In this document: positions 7,076 through 15,397 of the stretch, piece by piece
Layout: each line of letters starts with the position of its first letter
Position numbering within the stretch: the first letter of the stretch is position 1
IMG/VR virus record: IMGVR_UViG_3300031841_001101
Coordinates: 1-25,758 of that record
Source of the DNA: a virus
Direction: 5' to 3' (one strand)
DNA length: 25,758 nucleotides
Program-made: the position numbers and the translations under genes
The notes under the pieces: model-generated
Told to the model about the DNA's origin: nothing
The model's input: the letters and a program-made list of their open reading frames with translations, nothing else
Database searches by the model: none

Positions 7076-10000
7076 TGAACAGAGGCGTAATGGACCGGCA
7101 GATGTTTGCTAAAGGCGGGGCGGCGTTCCCCGATCTTAGTGGCGACGGCAAGGTCACACAAAAAGACATCTTGATGGGTCGGGGGGTTATCCCGATGCAA
7201 GAGGGTGGCATGGCTCCGATGATGCCCCCACAAGGTGCGGCTCCGATGATGCCGCCTTCTGCCGCAATGATGGGAGAAGCCTCTGGTGTTCCTGAAGAGC
7301 AGGCAGAAGCGATGGGCGCACAGGTGATGGATACCGGCGCAATGCAGGGTATGCTTGCGCAGGTTGCAGATAACTTAGAAAACTTGGACGAAGTCGAAGA
7401 CTACGAACAAGTCATGAACGTAATGCGTGGTGACAATGCCACGCTAGAGGATCGTTATAACGAACTTTCTAGCGTTGTTGGGCCGGAAGATGCGCGTCAG
7501 ACCCCGGAGTCTGTTCTTGCGCTTGTTCAGCCGGTTATGATGATGGCAGCAGTTGACCAAGGTATTGGAGGCTTGGCGGCCGAAGAGATGACCGCGCCCG
7601 TTGAAGGCCCGATGGCTGGTGGTATTATGTCTACTGTGGCACCACCACTGCCACAAGAGGCTCCTCCGATGCCGCCCGCCGGGATGGGAGGGCCCCCTCC
7701 CGTAAATTTTAATCAAGGCGGGCTGGTCCGCCGCGGAGACAACCAGCCGGTTAAGTATTTTAGCAGCGGTGGCGTAGACTTTGAGGCACTTATGCCCTAT
7801 ATAGGGCCGCGTGTGGGGTCTTCTCCTGAAGAGCAGGTTGCGCTCCGCGCTCAAGTTGATGCGGCTATGGCTCCGCCTAATGCGAGTGTGCCTGCGCAGG
7901 ATGACGGCAGTCGTCTGCGTCAGTTGATGGACGCGCAAAAAGAAATTTACCGGGAATATGGATTAGGGGATGCCGCATCACGCACCGCGGACCTTGAAGA
8001 GCAGAAGCGTCTGACACAGGCGCAAATGCTGTTTGATATTGCTAATACCGCTTTGACTTTCGCCGCACCGATGGAAGGTGAACGGAGTGGGTTGAGCCCT
8101 GCCGAGCGTCTAGCTTTGGCGGCTACAAAAACTCAGTTGCCACAAACTATTGGCGCACGTGCTCAACAGCAGCTTGAAATGCAGAAAGCGGCTAAGAAGG
8201 AAGAGCGGGCTATTGATTTGGCGGCGTTGCAGTCGGCTGAAACTAAGTTGGCGACAGAGGTTGCGGCTAAAGAAGCTCGTGATTTGGCTAACATTAAGGC
8301 TTCAGTCAGAACCCCAAAAATTGAGAATCTCGTTGGGTCGGATGGCGCAGTTATTGGCACGTTTGATGTCAACAGCACTAGCGAATACGCTCAACTTAAA
8401 GCCGCTCAAAAAGACAACCCCGGCTCCTATATCGGCACTCCTCCGAAGCCTTCAACTAAAGGTCCAGAATACAAGACCGTTGTTTCTCCTGACGGCAAAG
8501 CTATTGCGTCCTTTAATGTTAACTCAGATGTTGGAAACAACTCTTTGGCTAAGGCGTTGAAAGATAACGAAGGCTCTTACGTCGGAACGCCTAAAGCTCC
8601 GTCTGATGAAAAGACTGATTTCCAAGTGGTCTATAACGGAACCGGTAAAGCGGTCGCGGGTATTCCTCCTTACGGTTATTCAAAGATGTTTAACATTGTG
8701 GACAAAGATCAGTTTGCTGCAATGAATACCTTACTTGAGGGAAATCCGGGCCTTCTCCCGACTAACATACCTACCGGACCAACACCTCCGGCACCTATTT
8801 CCGAGCGTGACTTCTTTATGAAGTTCGGCTTCAGCTATCAAGCCTTTGGCCAGCTTAGCCCCGAAGATCAAAATTTCGTTCGTGGCCTGCCGGTTGTAAC
8901 GGCGAAAGACTTCTTTATGAAGTTCAATATGATGCCGGAAGAATTTAAGGCGTTATCGGAGGAGGAGCAGCGGTTCAAGCTCGGCCTTCCGACGCTCACG
9001 GACAAGGATTACTTTGACAAGTTCAAGATGAGCAAGGCTGATTTCCTTGCTCAACCTCCGGATGTTCAAAACAGGTTGATGGGTATTACACCTAAAACAG
9101 AGATTAAGACGGATGCGCTGGGTCGCTTTGTGGATGTTACAGACCCATCTAACCCAGTTGTTATCTGGGGTGTAGAAAAGAAAAGCACTCCAAAATTGGT
9201 CAAGGTCACTATTGACGGGGTTGAGCAGTTTGTGGATACCAACAGTCCTACTTGGCCTGCGGTTCAAAAACGTATTAACGAAGCTGCTGAGAAAAAGCCG
9301 GGTAGTGCGACTATAACTAATATTGGCCAAGAAGTATCGCCGAAGGGCTACTGGGTCGGTGGCAAGATTGTGCTCAGCTACGATAAAGGCCGCACATACA
9401 CTGATGAAAAAGGTGAAATTCAACAAATTCCATCAGGTGCTTTCCCGGTCAGCGATACAACAACTTACGAAGTGCATAAGAACGAGGCGGCTAAAGTTAC
9501 TGCTGCCACACAACTGCGTGACTTGGATGCCCGCATCCTGAGTGACCTTACCGGGGCAGAGGGCGTCACTGCTGACGACCTGCTTGGTGTTAAGAACGCT
9601 CTGTCAATGGCTCGTAAGGGCACAGGCTTTTACTCCAACTTTACGGCCCTTTTGGATGGTGCTAGTTCCCTTATCCCGCCAGCTATCAAACCAGACTGGG
9701 TCACAGAGTTTGGCCGCGAAACGCAGGAAGCGCGACAGTATCTGCGCGGTGTGCGGGTGCTTGGTCGTTCTGCTCTGGTGGTTAACAACCGCTTCCCTGT
9801 TGCTGAGATGGCGACAGTGGCGGAGTTGTTCCCCAAGCCAGAAGCCTTCCTTGTTGACCCTGATACCGAAGCCAGAAAGTTTGTGCAGATTAAGCAGTTG
9901 GCTATGCAACAGTATCGCCACAACCTTAAACAGCTTGAGGGCAACCTTGCCCCGGCTGACCGGAATGCGATTACTGCTAACAACCTAGAAATCCAGCGGT

Positions 10001-10119
10001 TGCTGTCTTTGCTTCCGGGGGTCAATTTGTCTGGAGACGAGGCCTCCGGAGTGTCTCCGGAAGTGATGAGCGGGGCTCAAAACATTATGCAGGGCGCAGT
10101 AAACAGGAGTAAGCAGTAA
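7072..10119 (+). CDS. Large virion-associated protein with calcium-loop motif and internal repeats
   Basis: 1015 residues; the start overlaps the previous stop (ATGA), with a second in-frame ATG immediately after. Parts in order: F-A-K-G-G at 12-16; a dockerin/EF-hand-like loop at 21-32 (Asp21, Ser23, Asp25, Asp32); a Met/Pro/Gly-rich region; N-Q-G-G-L-V-R-R-G near 213; a helical, probably coiled-coil segment (about 365-412); two 50-residue repeats (417-516) with a weaker third copy; three 33-residue repeats (579-677); and a helical C-terminal domain. No catalytic motif is visible. Large size, repeats and position between two other giant genes point to an internal virion or ejection protein. 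The exact role is unknown. Confidence 0.74.
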   Translation: MMNRGVMDRQMFAKGGAAFPDLSGDGKVTQKDILMGRGVIPMQEGGMAPMMPPQGAAPMMPPSAAMMGEASGVPEEQAEAMGAQVMDTGAMQGMLAQVADNLENLDEVEDYEQVMNVMRGDNATLEDRYNELSSVVGPEDARQTPESVLALVQPVMMMAAVDQGIGGLAAEEMTAPVEGPMAGGIMSTVAPPLPQEAPPMPPAGMGGPPPVNFNQGGLVRRGDNQPVKYFSSGGVDFEALMPYIGPRVGSSPEEQVALRAQVDAAMAPPNASVPAQDDGSRLRQLMDAQKEIYREYGLGDAASRTADLEEQKRLTQAQMLFDIANTALTFAAPMEGERSGLSPAERLALAATKTQLPQTIGARAQQQLEMQKAAKKEERAIDLAALQSAETKLATEVAAKEARDLANIKASVRTPKIENLVGSDGAVIGTFDVNSTSEYAQLKAAQKDNPGSYIGTPPKPSTKGPEYKTVVSPDGKAIASFNVNSDVGNNSLAKALKDNEGSYVGTPKAPSDEKTDFQVVYNGTGKAVAGIPPYGYSKMFNIVDKDQFAAMNTLLEGNPGLLPTNIPTGPTPPAPISERDFFMKFGFSYQAFGQLSPEDQNFVRGLPVVTAKDFFMKFNMMPEEFKALSEEEQRFKLGLPTLTDKDYFDKFKMSKADFLAQPPDVQNRLMGITPKTEIKTDALGRFVDVTDPSNPVVIWGVEKKSTPKLVKVTIDGVEQFVDTNSPTWPAVQKRINEAAEKKPGSATITNIGQEVSPKGYWVGGKIVLSYDKGRTYTDEKGEIQQIPSGAFPVSDTTTYEVHKNEAAKVTAATQLRDLDARILSDLTGAEGVTADDLLGVKNALSMARKGTGFYSNFTALLDGASSLIPPAIKPDWVTEFGRETQEARQYLRGVRVLGRSALVVNNRFPVAEMATVAELFPKPEAFLVDPDTEARKFVQIKQLAMQQYRHNLKQLEGNLAPADRNAITANNLEIQRLLSLLPGVNLSGDEASGVSPEVMSGAQNIMQGAVNRSKQ
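8320..8619 (+). repeat. Two coding 50-residue repeats
   Basis: Residues 417-466 and 467-516 of the 1015-residue protein align over their whole length. Shared positions include S-x-D-G-x-x-I, the F-(D/N)-V-N-S segment, K-D-N-x-G-S-Y-(I/V)-G-T-P, and a Pro/Lys-rich linker. A diverged third copy follows up to about base 8770. The DNA has drifted more than the protein, so the duplication is old. Confidence 0.75.
8806..9102 (+). repeat. Three coding 33-residue repeats
   Basis: Residues 579-677 of the 1015-residue protein form three consecutive 33-residue units. Each begins (R/K)-D-(F/Y)-F-x-K-F, then has a helix ending in Phe, an S/P-rich acidic turn, a Q-containing helix, and ends G-(L/I)-(P/T). 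The spacing is exactly 99 bases each time. They look like helical-hairpin binding modules. Confidence 0.8.
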
Positions 10120-13100
10120 TGGCCGATCCAGCACCACAGATTGATGTTCCATACCCTTTCGCTCAGTTTGAAAAGGAAGAGGCGGAGCAACTTTTCGACA
10201 TTTTCCGCCGTGACGGCAAAGACCAAGAGCAGGGCTTTGCCCAGATGCTGTCCGGCACTCTTGCGCTGGAAAACCCTAGCGACCCCAACTATTTGAGCTA
10301 TCAGGGCTTAAAAGAGGGCACCGCAGGCGTATTTAGTCAGCTTCCGCAGTTCGCGGACCTTCCGCCAGAAGAAAGAAAGCTGACTGACGGGCAAATTTTG
10401 CAACTTTTTGCTTTTGACATGGAAGGCCGTCCGTTTCAGCCGGGGTCCTATATAGAAGGCGGTAAACGAGGCATCTTACCCGGTCTGTTTAGCGCAGGTG
10501 CTTTTTGGGCAGGCGCTACTGCGACTAACACGGCAATGCAAGCCAACCCGTTCACCGCAACCCCTGTAACGCCGTGGCAAGTAGGGGCTAGAGTAATCGC
10601 TCCCATAGCGGGGGGAACCGTTGCAGCTTATGGCGGTTCCGAGTTTGGTACTTACCTTACAGAGGAAATGCTTGGTCAGGAGCCCATTCTTCTGCCTAGC
10701 AGCGCGTACAAAAATATAGCTGGTCAGGTGACTACCGAAAACATCGGTCTAGCCCTGTTGCCGTTTACTTTGTCCGGCAAGACCAGCCTTGGCGCGTTGA
10801 CCGTGGTCGATAAGTTTACACCCGTAGTTTACAAGGGCCCCAAAAAAGGCTTTGTAGTCCCGCGCAGTTTTAAGATTACTCGCGGCACAGAGAACTTGCT
10901 ACAGAGGCTTTCGGAAGAGGCTTACAACAGACCGTTTCGATTTATCGGCGCGGAAGCTTTTGCTTCCGCAGGTAGCGGCTACTTACGGGGTGAAGCAGAA
11001 CGCATAGCTCCGGGCGAAATGTTGCCTGCTATTACCTCTGAAATGATCGGCGGGGTTACCGGCGGGGTTGCGGGCGATTTAATCTTAAAGAAAAGCGTTG
11101 ATGCGTTAAATGTTTTGAGAACGGCAAACCGCGTTCGTAAAGAATACGGTGTCATGGAGGGCCTAAAACAGCTTCGCGGTAAGAACGAGCAGGAGGTGGC
11201 TAATTTCCTGATCGACTTTATCGGCAAGTATAGCGGCGATGCTGTCCGTCAAACGGTCAAGCAGTTAGACGGCGAGAGCAATGCGGACTACATCCTTCGC
11301 ACAGACATGATGGCGGTCGATCAGGTAATCGAAAACTTGAGCGACGACAACCTAGCTAAAGCCTTGTCCGACTATGAAGCGGCCACTGGTAAAAAAGTAG
11401 AGCTAACTGCGGGTGTTAAGTCCAGAAGCGTGCCGATTATGGCTCTGGAAAAAGCATTGGAAACCACCTCTGCTGGTATCGGCTCCCAGCGCGGCACCGC
11501 TAACAAACAGGCCATTGATGCTATGCGCCTTATGATTGTTGGCCTGTGGGGTACGGCAGACCCAACTGCGGTCAACCAAGCGGCAAAACTGATGCAGGAC
11601 GGCTTTGAGGGCGAGTTAAGCTCACAGCTAGATGCTCGTATGGCTAACCTGACTGATGCCGTAGCCAAGCTTCAAACTGGAGAAGCCGGTGGTGATCCAG
11701 AACAGATGACGGCCCTCGGCACACGCATCTACGATATGGTTCGTATGACAATGGGCCAAAACCGTGCGCGTGAGCGGGCTTTGTGGTCTGCGGTCCCCGG
11801 TCGTATTGAAATCACATCTTTCAAAGGAGCGGATGGCAGCGATGTGGACCTGCCGAATACCATAACTGTTTGGGATACTATCTTCAGCCCTGACGCCGCT
11901 CCGGAATCTAACAAGCACATCCGCAATGAACTCAGCGATCTGATTGCTTTTTCTGAGCGCAAAGGCACCGAATTTGGTGTAGGTGGTCAGATTGGCGGGC
12001 AGGCAGGCGTTCCAAAAGCAGTTACTAAATTTAATGATGCCTTGGCAGAAGCTGAAGGCACTGACTCTTACAATATGTTTAACAAGATGGTCGATCAGTT
12101 TGGTTTGAACGAACCGACTGACGAAGCTATCCGGAAGCTGGCTGAACTCTCCCGTCAGTCTACCTACAAGGGCAAAAAGAGCGCGACTGCCAAGCTTTAT
12201 GACATGAAGCGTCAGGCTCTGATTGCACAGCGCGATGCAGGGGCAACCACGGCGGTTGCATCTACTGACGGCGGGATCATGACCGTTGGCGAGTTGACCT
12301 CAATGCGTAGCCGTGCTCTGGCTTTGGCCCGGAACGCAGAAATGCAAGGTAAGTCAGACGTAGCCAATGCGGCATATAAATATGTCACAGCGATTGATAA
12401 TGACCTGAACAGCTTGCCAGAAGGCACAAACCTTGAGTACGACATTGCCCGTTCCTTCTCTCGTGCCTTCAATGATGTCTACACACGCGGCTTCGCAGGT
12501 GACGTTGTGGCAAAAGATGCGACGGGAGCACTGCGTATCGCACCGGAACAGCTTGGCCGTATCATCTTCTCTGGCTCTGATGGCGGTTACCTCCGTGCCA
12601 AAGACTTGGACGGCATTGGCCGATTCCAACTAGAGCAGTCAATGACAACTCTGCTGATGTCTCAAGGGGAGGAAGGCGCTGCGCTGTTGAACAGTGCTAA
12701 AGCCGCAGCGGTGGATCCTGAAACAGGTATGTTTAATATTGAGAAACTGCGCGGTTGGGTACAAGAAAACAAAGACGCTCTTGAAGCCTTGCCCGGATAT
12801 AGCATCCGCGAAGTAGGTGAAGGCCAGCTTGAAGCCGTTGCCGGTGGAACTACTTTGTTAAACAACATCAACGACACCGTGCAAGCCACACAATCTATCC
12901 GTGGCACAATGGATAGCATCCTTCGGAACATCAAAGCAGAAGCGTTTGATCCGGCAGACCCGTCAAAAGTTAACCCTGCCGCGCTCCGTAAATGGATGTC
13001 AAAGTCTGAAAATGAGGTCATCCTTAAGGCCTTCCCCGATCTGGCTGACGACTTGAACCGCATCATCGACGGTGATGAGGGTGCTTTGGCCCTGTTTAAC

Positions 13101-14216
13101 GGGCAGGTAGCTCGTAATAAGCAGATTACTCAAGAGATGAAGGGTAAATACTCCTTCTACAGCTTGATTAACGATAAGTCAGAAACACCGGCAGGTACGA
13201 TTTCTAAAGCAATTAACCTGTCTAATGACCGGCCTATCCGCAACCTTGAGTCACTGTGGCTACCCGTCAAGAATGCACCGGATACGTGGGTTAGCCCTGC
13301 TACCGGCGAGACGTTTCTGAAAACAGACGCGGTAAACGGTTTCAAATCTTCTGTGCTTGATGCGGTCTTCCTCAACTCAGGCCTGCACACAAACAACTTT
13401 AGCCCGAACAAAGCTTATCAAATCTTGTTCATGCCTAACCAGAAGGCCGTCGGTAAGAAGCGTCTGGCCGACTGGCTGGTAGATAACGATGTCTTCACCT
13501 CAGATGAAATGAAAAATCTGGAAGACATGATGGGCATGATGATGGACTTTGAAAACACCATCTTCAATGGCAGTGCCGCTGATGTAGATGGGCTTATGGC
13601 AAAAATGGGGCCGTCCGCCGACCTCATTTTGTCTGTTCTGGGTTCAAGCGCAGGTATGCGGTTGCAGTCTATGCTTCCGGGAGATACCGGGGCGGGCTCA
13701 CTAATCGCCGCGGGCCGCGGTGCTTCGGCCTTCCGCTCTGCTTACAGCGAAGTGTTCGCCAAGATGCCTAACGTGTTAAAGATGGACCTGCTCCGTGAAA
13801 TTGTTAAAGACCCAGAAATGCTGGCTTTGACCCTGCGTAAAGGCAAAACTGAATCTGAAAGAAACCGTATCGGTTCACGCATGATGAACTGGATGATTGA
13901 CAACGGCTTTGCTATTCCACGCAGAACATTACCCGGCGCGGTCGTGCCTCTTGACGAACCGCCAGCAGAAATTGAGCCGGAAGTCATTGAAGAAAGCTCT
14001 GTGCAGATGCCTGTTGCACAGCCACCGTTACCGACGCCGCAAGCGGCACCTCCCACAACCGCGTTGGCGTCGGCTGCTCCTGTTCAACCACAGCCCGTCG
14101 CGCCTCCTCCCGTGGCCAGCGGACCTGTGGACAGGAGCCGTTTTGCAGCGATGTTCCCAACCGACATTGCATCTGGAATGATCCGTCAACAGGGCATAGG
14201 AAGTCTGATGGGATGA
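10119..14216 (+). CDS. Giant putative internal virion/DNA-ejection protein
   Basis: 1365 residues, the longest gene in the window, starting at a TAATG overlap. Residues about 110-185 are Gly/Ala-rich and hydrophobic, able to contact or cross a membrane; a second Gly-rich stretch lies near 305-330. The long middle is helical with no obvious enzyme motifs. Residues about 1274-1340 are a Pro/Ala/Gln-rich linker. The last 25 residues (R-F-A-A-M-F-P-T-D ... G-I-G-S-L-M-G) form a terminal motif partly shared with the protein ending at 15383. Length and position resemble the large ejected core proteins of T7-like phages, but I see no clear lytic transglycosylase motif. The role is inferred from context. 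Confidence 0.74.
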   Translation: MADPAPQIDVPYPFAQFEKEEAEQLFDIFRRDGKDQEQGFAQMLSGTLALENPSDPNYLSYQGLKEGTAGVFSQLPQFADLPPEERKLTDGQILQLFAFDMEGRPFQPGSYIEGGKRGILPGLFSAGAFWAGATATNTAMQANPFTATPVTPWQVGARVIAPIAGGTVAAYGGSEFGTYLTEEMLGQEPILLPSSAYKNIAGQVTTENIGLALLPFTLSGKTSLGALTVVDKFTPVVYKGPKKGFVVPRSFKITRGTENLLQRLSEEAYNRPFRFIGAEAFASAGSGYLRGEAERIAPGEMLPAITSEMIGGVTGGVAGDLILKKSVDALNVLRTANRVRKEYGVMEGLKQLRGKNEQEVANFLIDFIGKYSGDAVRQTVKQLDGESNADYILRTDMMAVDQVIENLSDDNLAKALSDYEAATGKKVELTAGVKSRSVPIMALEKALETTSAGIGSQRGTANKQAIDAMRLMIVGLWGTADPTAVNQAAKLMQDGFEGELSSQLDARMANLTDAVAKLQTGEAGGDPEQMTALGTRIYDMVRMTMGQNRARERALWSAVPGRIEITSFKGADGSDVDLPNTITVWDTIFSPDAAPESNKHIRNELSDLIAFSERKGTEFGVGGQIGGQAGVPKAVTKFNDALAEAEGTDSYNMFNKMVDQFGLNEPTDEAIRKLAELSRQSTYKGKKSATAKLYDMKRQALIAQRDAGATTAVASTDGGIMTVGELTSMRSRALALARNAEMQGKSDVANAAYKYVTAIDNDLNSLPEGTNLEYDIARSFSRAFNDVYTRGFAGDVVAKDATGALRIAPEQLGRIIFSGSDGGYLRAKDLDGIGRFQLEQSMTTLLMSQGEEGAALLNSAKAAAVDPETGMFNIEKLRGWVQENKDALEALPGYSIREVGEGQLEAVAGGTTLLNNINDTVQATQSIRGTMDSILRNIKAEAFDPADPSKVNPAALRKWMSKSENEVILKAFPDLADDLNRIIDGDEGALALFNGQVARNKQITQEMKGKYSFYSLINDKSETPAGTISKAINLSNDRPIRNLESLWLPVKNAPDTWVSPATGETFLKTDAVNGFKSSVLDAVFLNSGLHTNNFSPNKAYQILFMPNQKAVGKKRLADWLVDNDVFTSDEMKNLEDMMGMMMDFENTIFNGSAADVDGLMAKMGPSADLILSVLGSSAGMRLQSMLPGDTGAGSLIAAGRGASAFRSAYSEVFAKMPNVLKMDLLREIVKDPEMLALTLRKGKTESERNRIGSRMMNWMIDNGFAIPRRTLPGAVVPLDEPPAEIEPEVIEESSVQMPVAQPPLPTPQAAPPTTALASAAPVQPQPVAPPPVASGPVDRSRFAAMFPTDIASGMIRQQGIGSLMG

Positions 14217-14662
14217 TTGGTGACGCGCTGATACTCATGTTACAGTCAAAAATGCACCGTGAATGGTATTTGCACGATCTTGAGCGGTTAATAATCCCTG
14301 CGATGTTAAATGACAAGCTGGAGATCATGTATGAAGACTCGCGGCCCACGGGTCTTTTTACCTATGCGTTTTTGCCGAAAGATGTGCGCGAAAGCTACAA
14401 GTCCGGAAGCAAAAAATTACAAGCAAACATCTGGAGCAACGGCCCAAATGATGGTATTCTTCATGTGATAGATTTCATAGCGCCATACGGGAACGCTTTA
14501 AAATTAGGTAGATTTGTACAAAAGAGTCTGACAGAGCGCTATCTTGAAACCTATCCACACGACGGGGCTTATTTTATCCGCCAAGCGCAGGGTAAGCGTC
14601 AGGGGTATGCCACTGGCGTAAGAGAAGAGTTAGAACTGCGGAGATTTTGTTGTGCTGTATAA
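14213..14662 (+). CDS. HlyC/CyaC/RtxC-like toxin-activating lysine acyltransferase
   Basis: 149 residues, coupled to the giant virion gene by an ATGA overlap. It resembles HlyC-family acyltransferases, which move a fatty acyl group from acyl carrier protein to internal lysines of RTX toxins. Seen here: S-K-M-H-R-E-W (12-18), matching the S-x-x-H-R-x-W motif with catalytic His (here His15); a Pro-containing helix (L-I-I-P-A); an R-P-T-G-L-F-T-Y-A-F-L stretch matching the HlyC strand before its S-W-A motif; W-S-N-G; and V-I-D-F-I-A-P-Y-G (85-93), matching the I-D-W-I-A-P-F-G motif with catalytic Asp (here Asp87). At 149 residues it is slightly shorter than HlyC (170). No RTX toxin is nearby, so the substrate is probably a phage or host protein. 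Family assignment is fairly sure; substrate unknown. Confidence 0.8.
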   Translation: MIGDALILMLQSKMHREWYLHDLERLIIPAMLNDKLEIMYEDSRPTGLFTYAFLPKDVRESYKSGSKKLQANIWSNGPNDGILHVIDFIAPYGNALKLGRFVQKSLTERYLETYPHDGAYFIRQAQGKRQGYATGVREELELRRFCCAV

Positions 14663-15383
14663 AAAGCGTTGGTCAGACGGACTAAAAGATGATTTTGAAC
14701 ACCTTGACGAGTTTGAGTTCAAGTACGGCTGTTTTGGTGGCGACGGTGGGGGGTCATCTAGTGGAAGCACGCAGGAAAAAGAAGTAAAAGACGAAAGCAC
14801 CACTCAAGTACCTGATGATGGTTTTCGTGGGGAACAGAGCGCGGCAGCCGCAGCTAATGCCACAGCAGCCAGTCAAGCCGTGCAAGGCCTTCAAGATTTT
14901 GTCAGTTCCGGGTATCAAACAGATACGCCAACCGCCAGTAGTCAAAATCCCGGATATGGATATAGCTCCATTTCCGGAATAACCAATCCAACGTCTAATC
15001 TTTCAATATCCTCGCCAACTGCCGTTCAGGCCACAAGTTACGGTTCACCCGACACGAACTTGGGTATTGGTAGTTTATCCGGGTTTTCCATTGACCCGGT
15101 AACACCCGAACAAGCTTATTCAGAGGCAACCACCCCCACTACTTCCAATATTGCAAACGCTTTGGGCATAAACCCAGATGTCAACATTGGGGGTTACGAC
15201 GTAGGATTTGGCAGCGTTCCCGGAACATCTGGAATAGCTGGACCTACAATAGGTATTGGGCCCGGAACTTTAGGTATTGGTACCAACTTAGGTAGAGACC
15301 GGTTTGGGATCGGCTACAGCATGAATTTTGCCAAGGGCGGCGTTGTACAAAGGGGTATCGGCGGTCTGATGCGCCGTAACTAA
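14652..15383 (+). CDS. Gly/Ser-rich virion-like protein with C-terminal RGIGGLM motif
   Basis: 243 residues from a GTG at 14652 that overlaps the acyltransferase stop; GGAG about eight bases upstream supports this start. The N-terminal 30 residues are charged; then come an acidic Ser/Gly linker, an Ala/Gln helix (about 60-85) and a long Ser/Thr/Gly/Pro region with repeated G-I-G and N-x-G-I-G elements. The end reads F-A-K-G-G (226-230), then Q-R-G-I-G-G-L-M. The same two elements occur in the proteins at 7072 and 10119. It is probably a minor virion protein and is the last gene of the structural arm. It has no enzyme motif or membrane segment. It could be a substrate of the adjacent acyltransferase, but only position suggests this. 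Confidence 0.7.
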   Translation: MLYKKRWSDGLKDDFEHLDEFEFKYGCFGGDGGGSSSGSTQEKEVKDESTTQVPDDGFRGEQSAAAAANATAASQAVQGLQDFVSSGYQTDTPTASSQNPGYGYSSISGITNPTSNLSISSPTAVQATSYGSPDTNLGIGSLSGFSIDPVTPEQAYSEATTPTTSNIANALGINPDVNIGGYDVGFGSVPGTSGIAGPTIGIGPGTLGIGTNLGRDRFGIGYSMNFAKGGVVQRGIGGLMRRN

Positions 15384-15396
15384 AATAGCTATTTTA
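15381..15396. other. 16-base AT-rich perfect palindrome between convergent genes
   Basis: TAAAATAGCTATTTTA reads the same on both strands and fills nearly all of the 14-base gap between the last + strand structural gene and the end of the minus-strand helicase gene; its first bases are the TAA stop. It could act as a weak bidirectional terminator or a protein-binding site. The stem lacks GC, so intrinsic termination is uncertain. Confidence 0.5.
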
Positions 15397-15397
15397 A

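Noticed and set aside
7444-7938. A 164-residue minus-strand open frame
   Set aside because: It lies wholly opposite the 7072-10119 gene, has Arg/His-rich low-quality composition and no ribosome site; it is a shadow frame. The same reasoning removes the frames at 8953-9426, 9630-10025 and 13984-14349.
14652-15383. RTX toxin substrate for the HlyC-like enzyme
   Set aside because: The protein next to the acyltransferase is Gly-rich, but it has no G-G-x-G-x-D-x-U-x nonapeptide repeats. I could not support an RTX toxin call.
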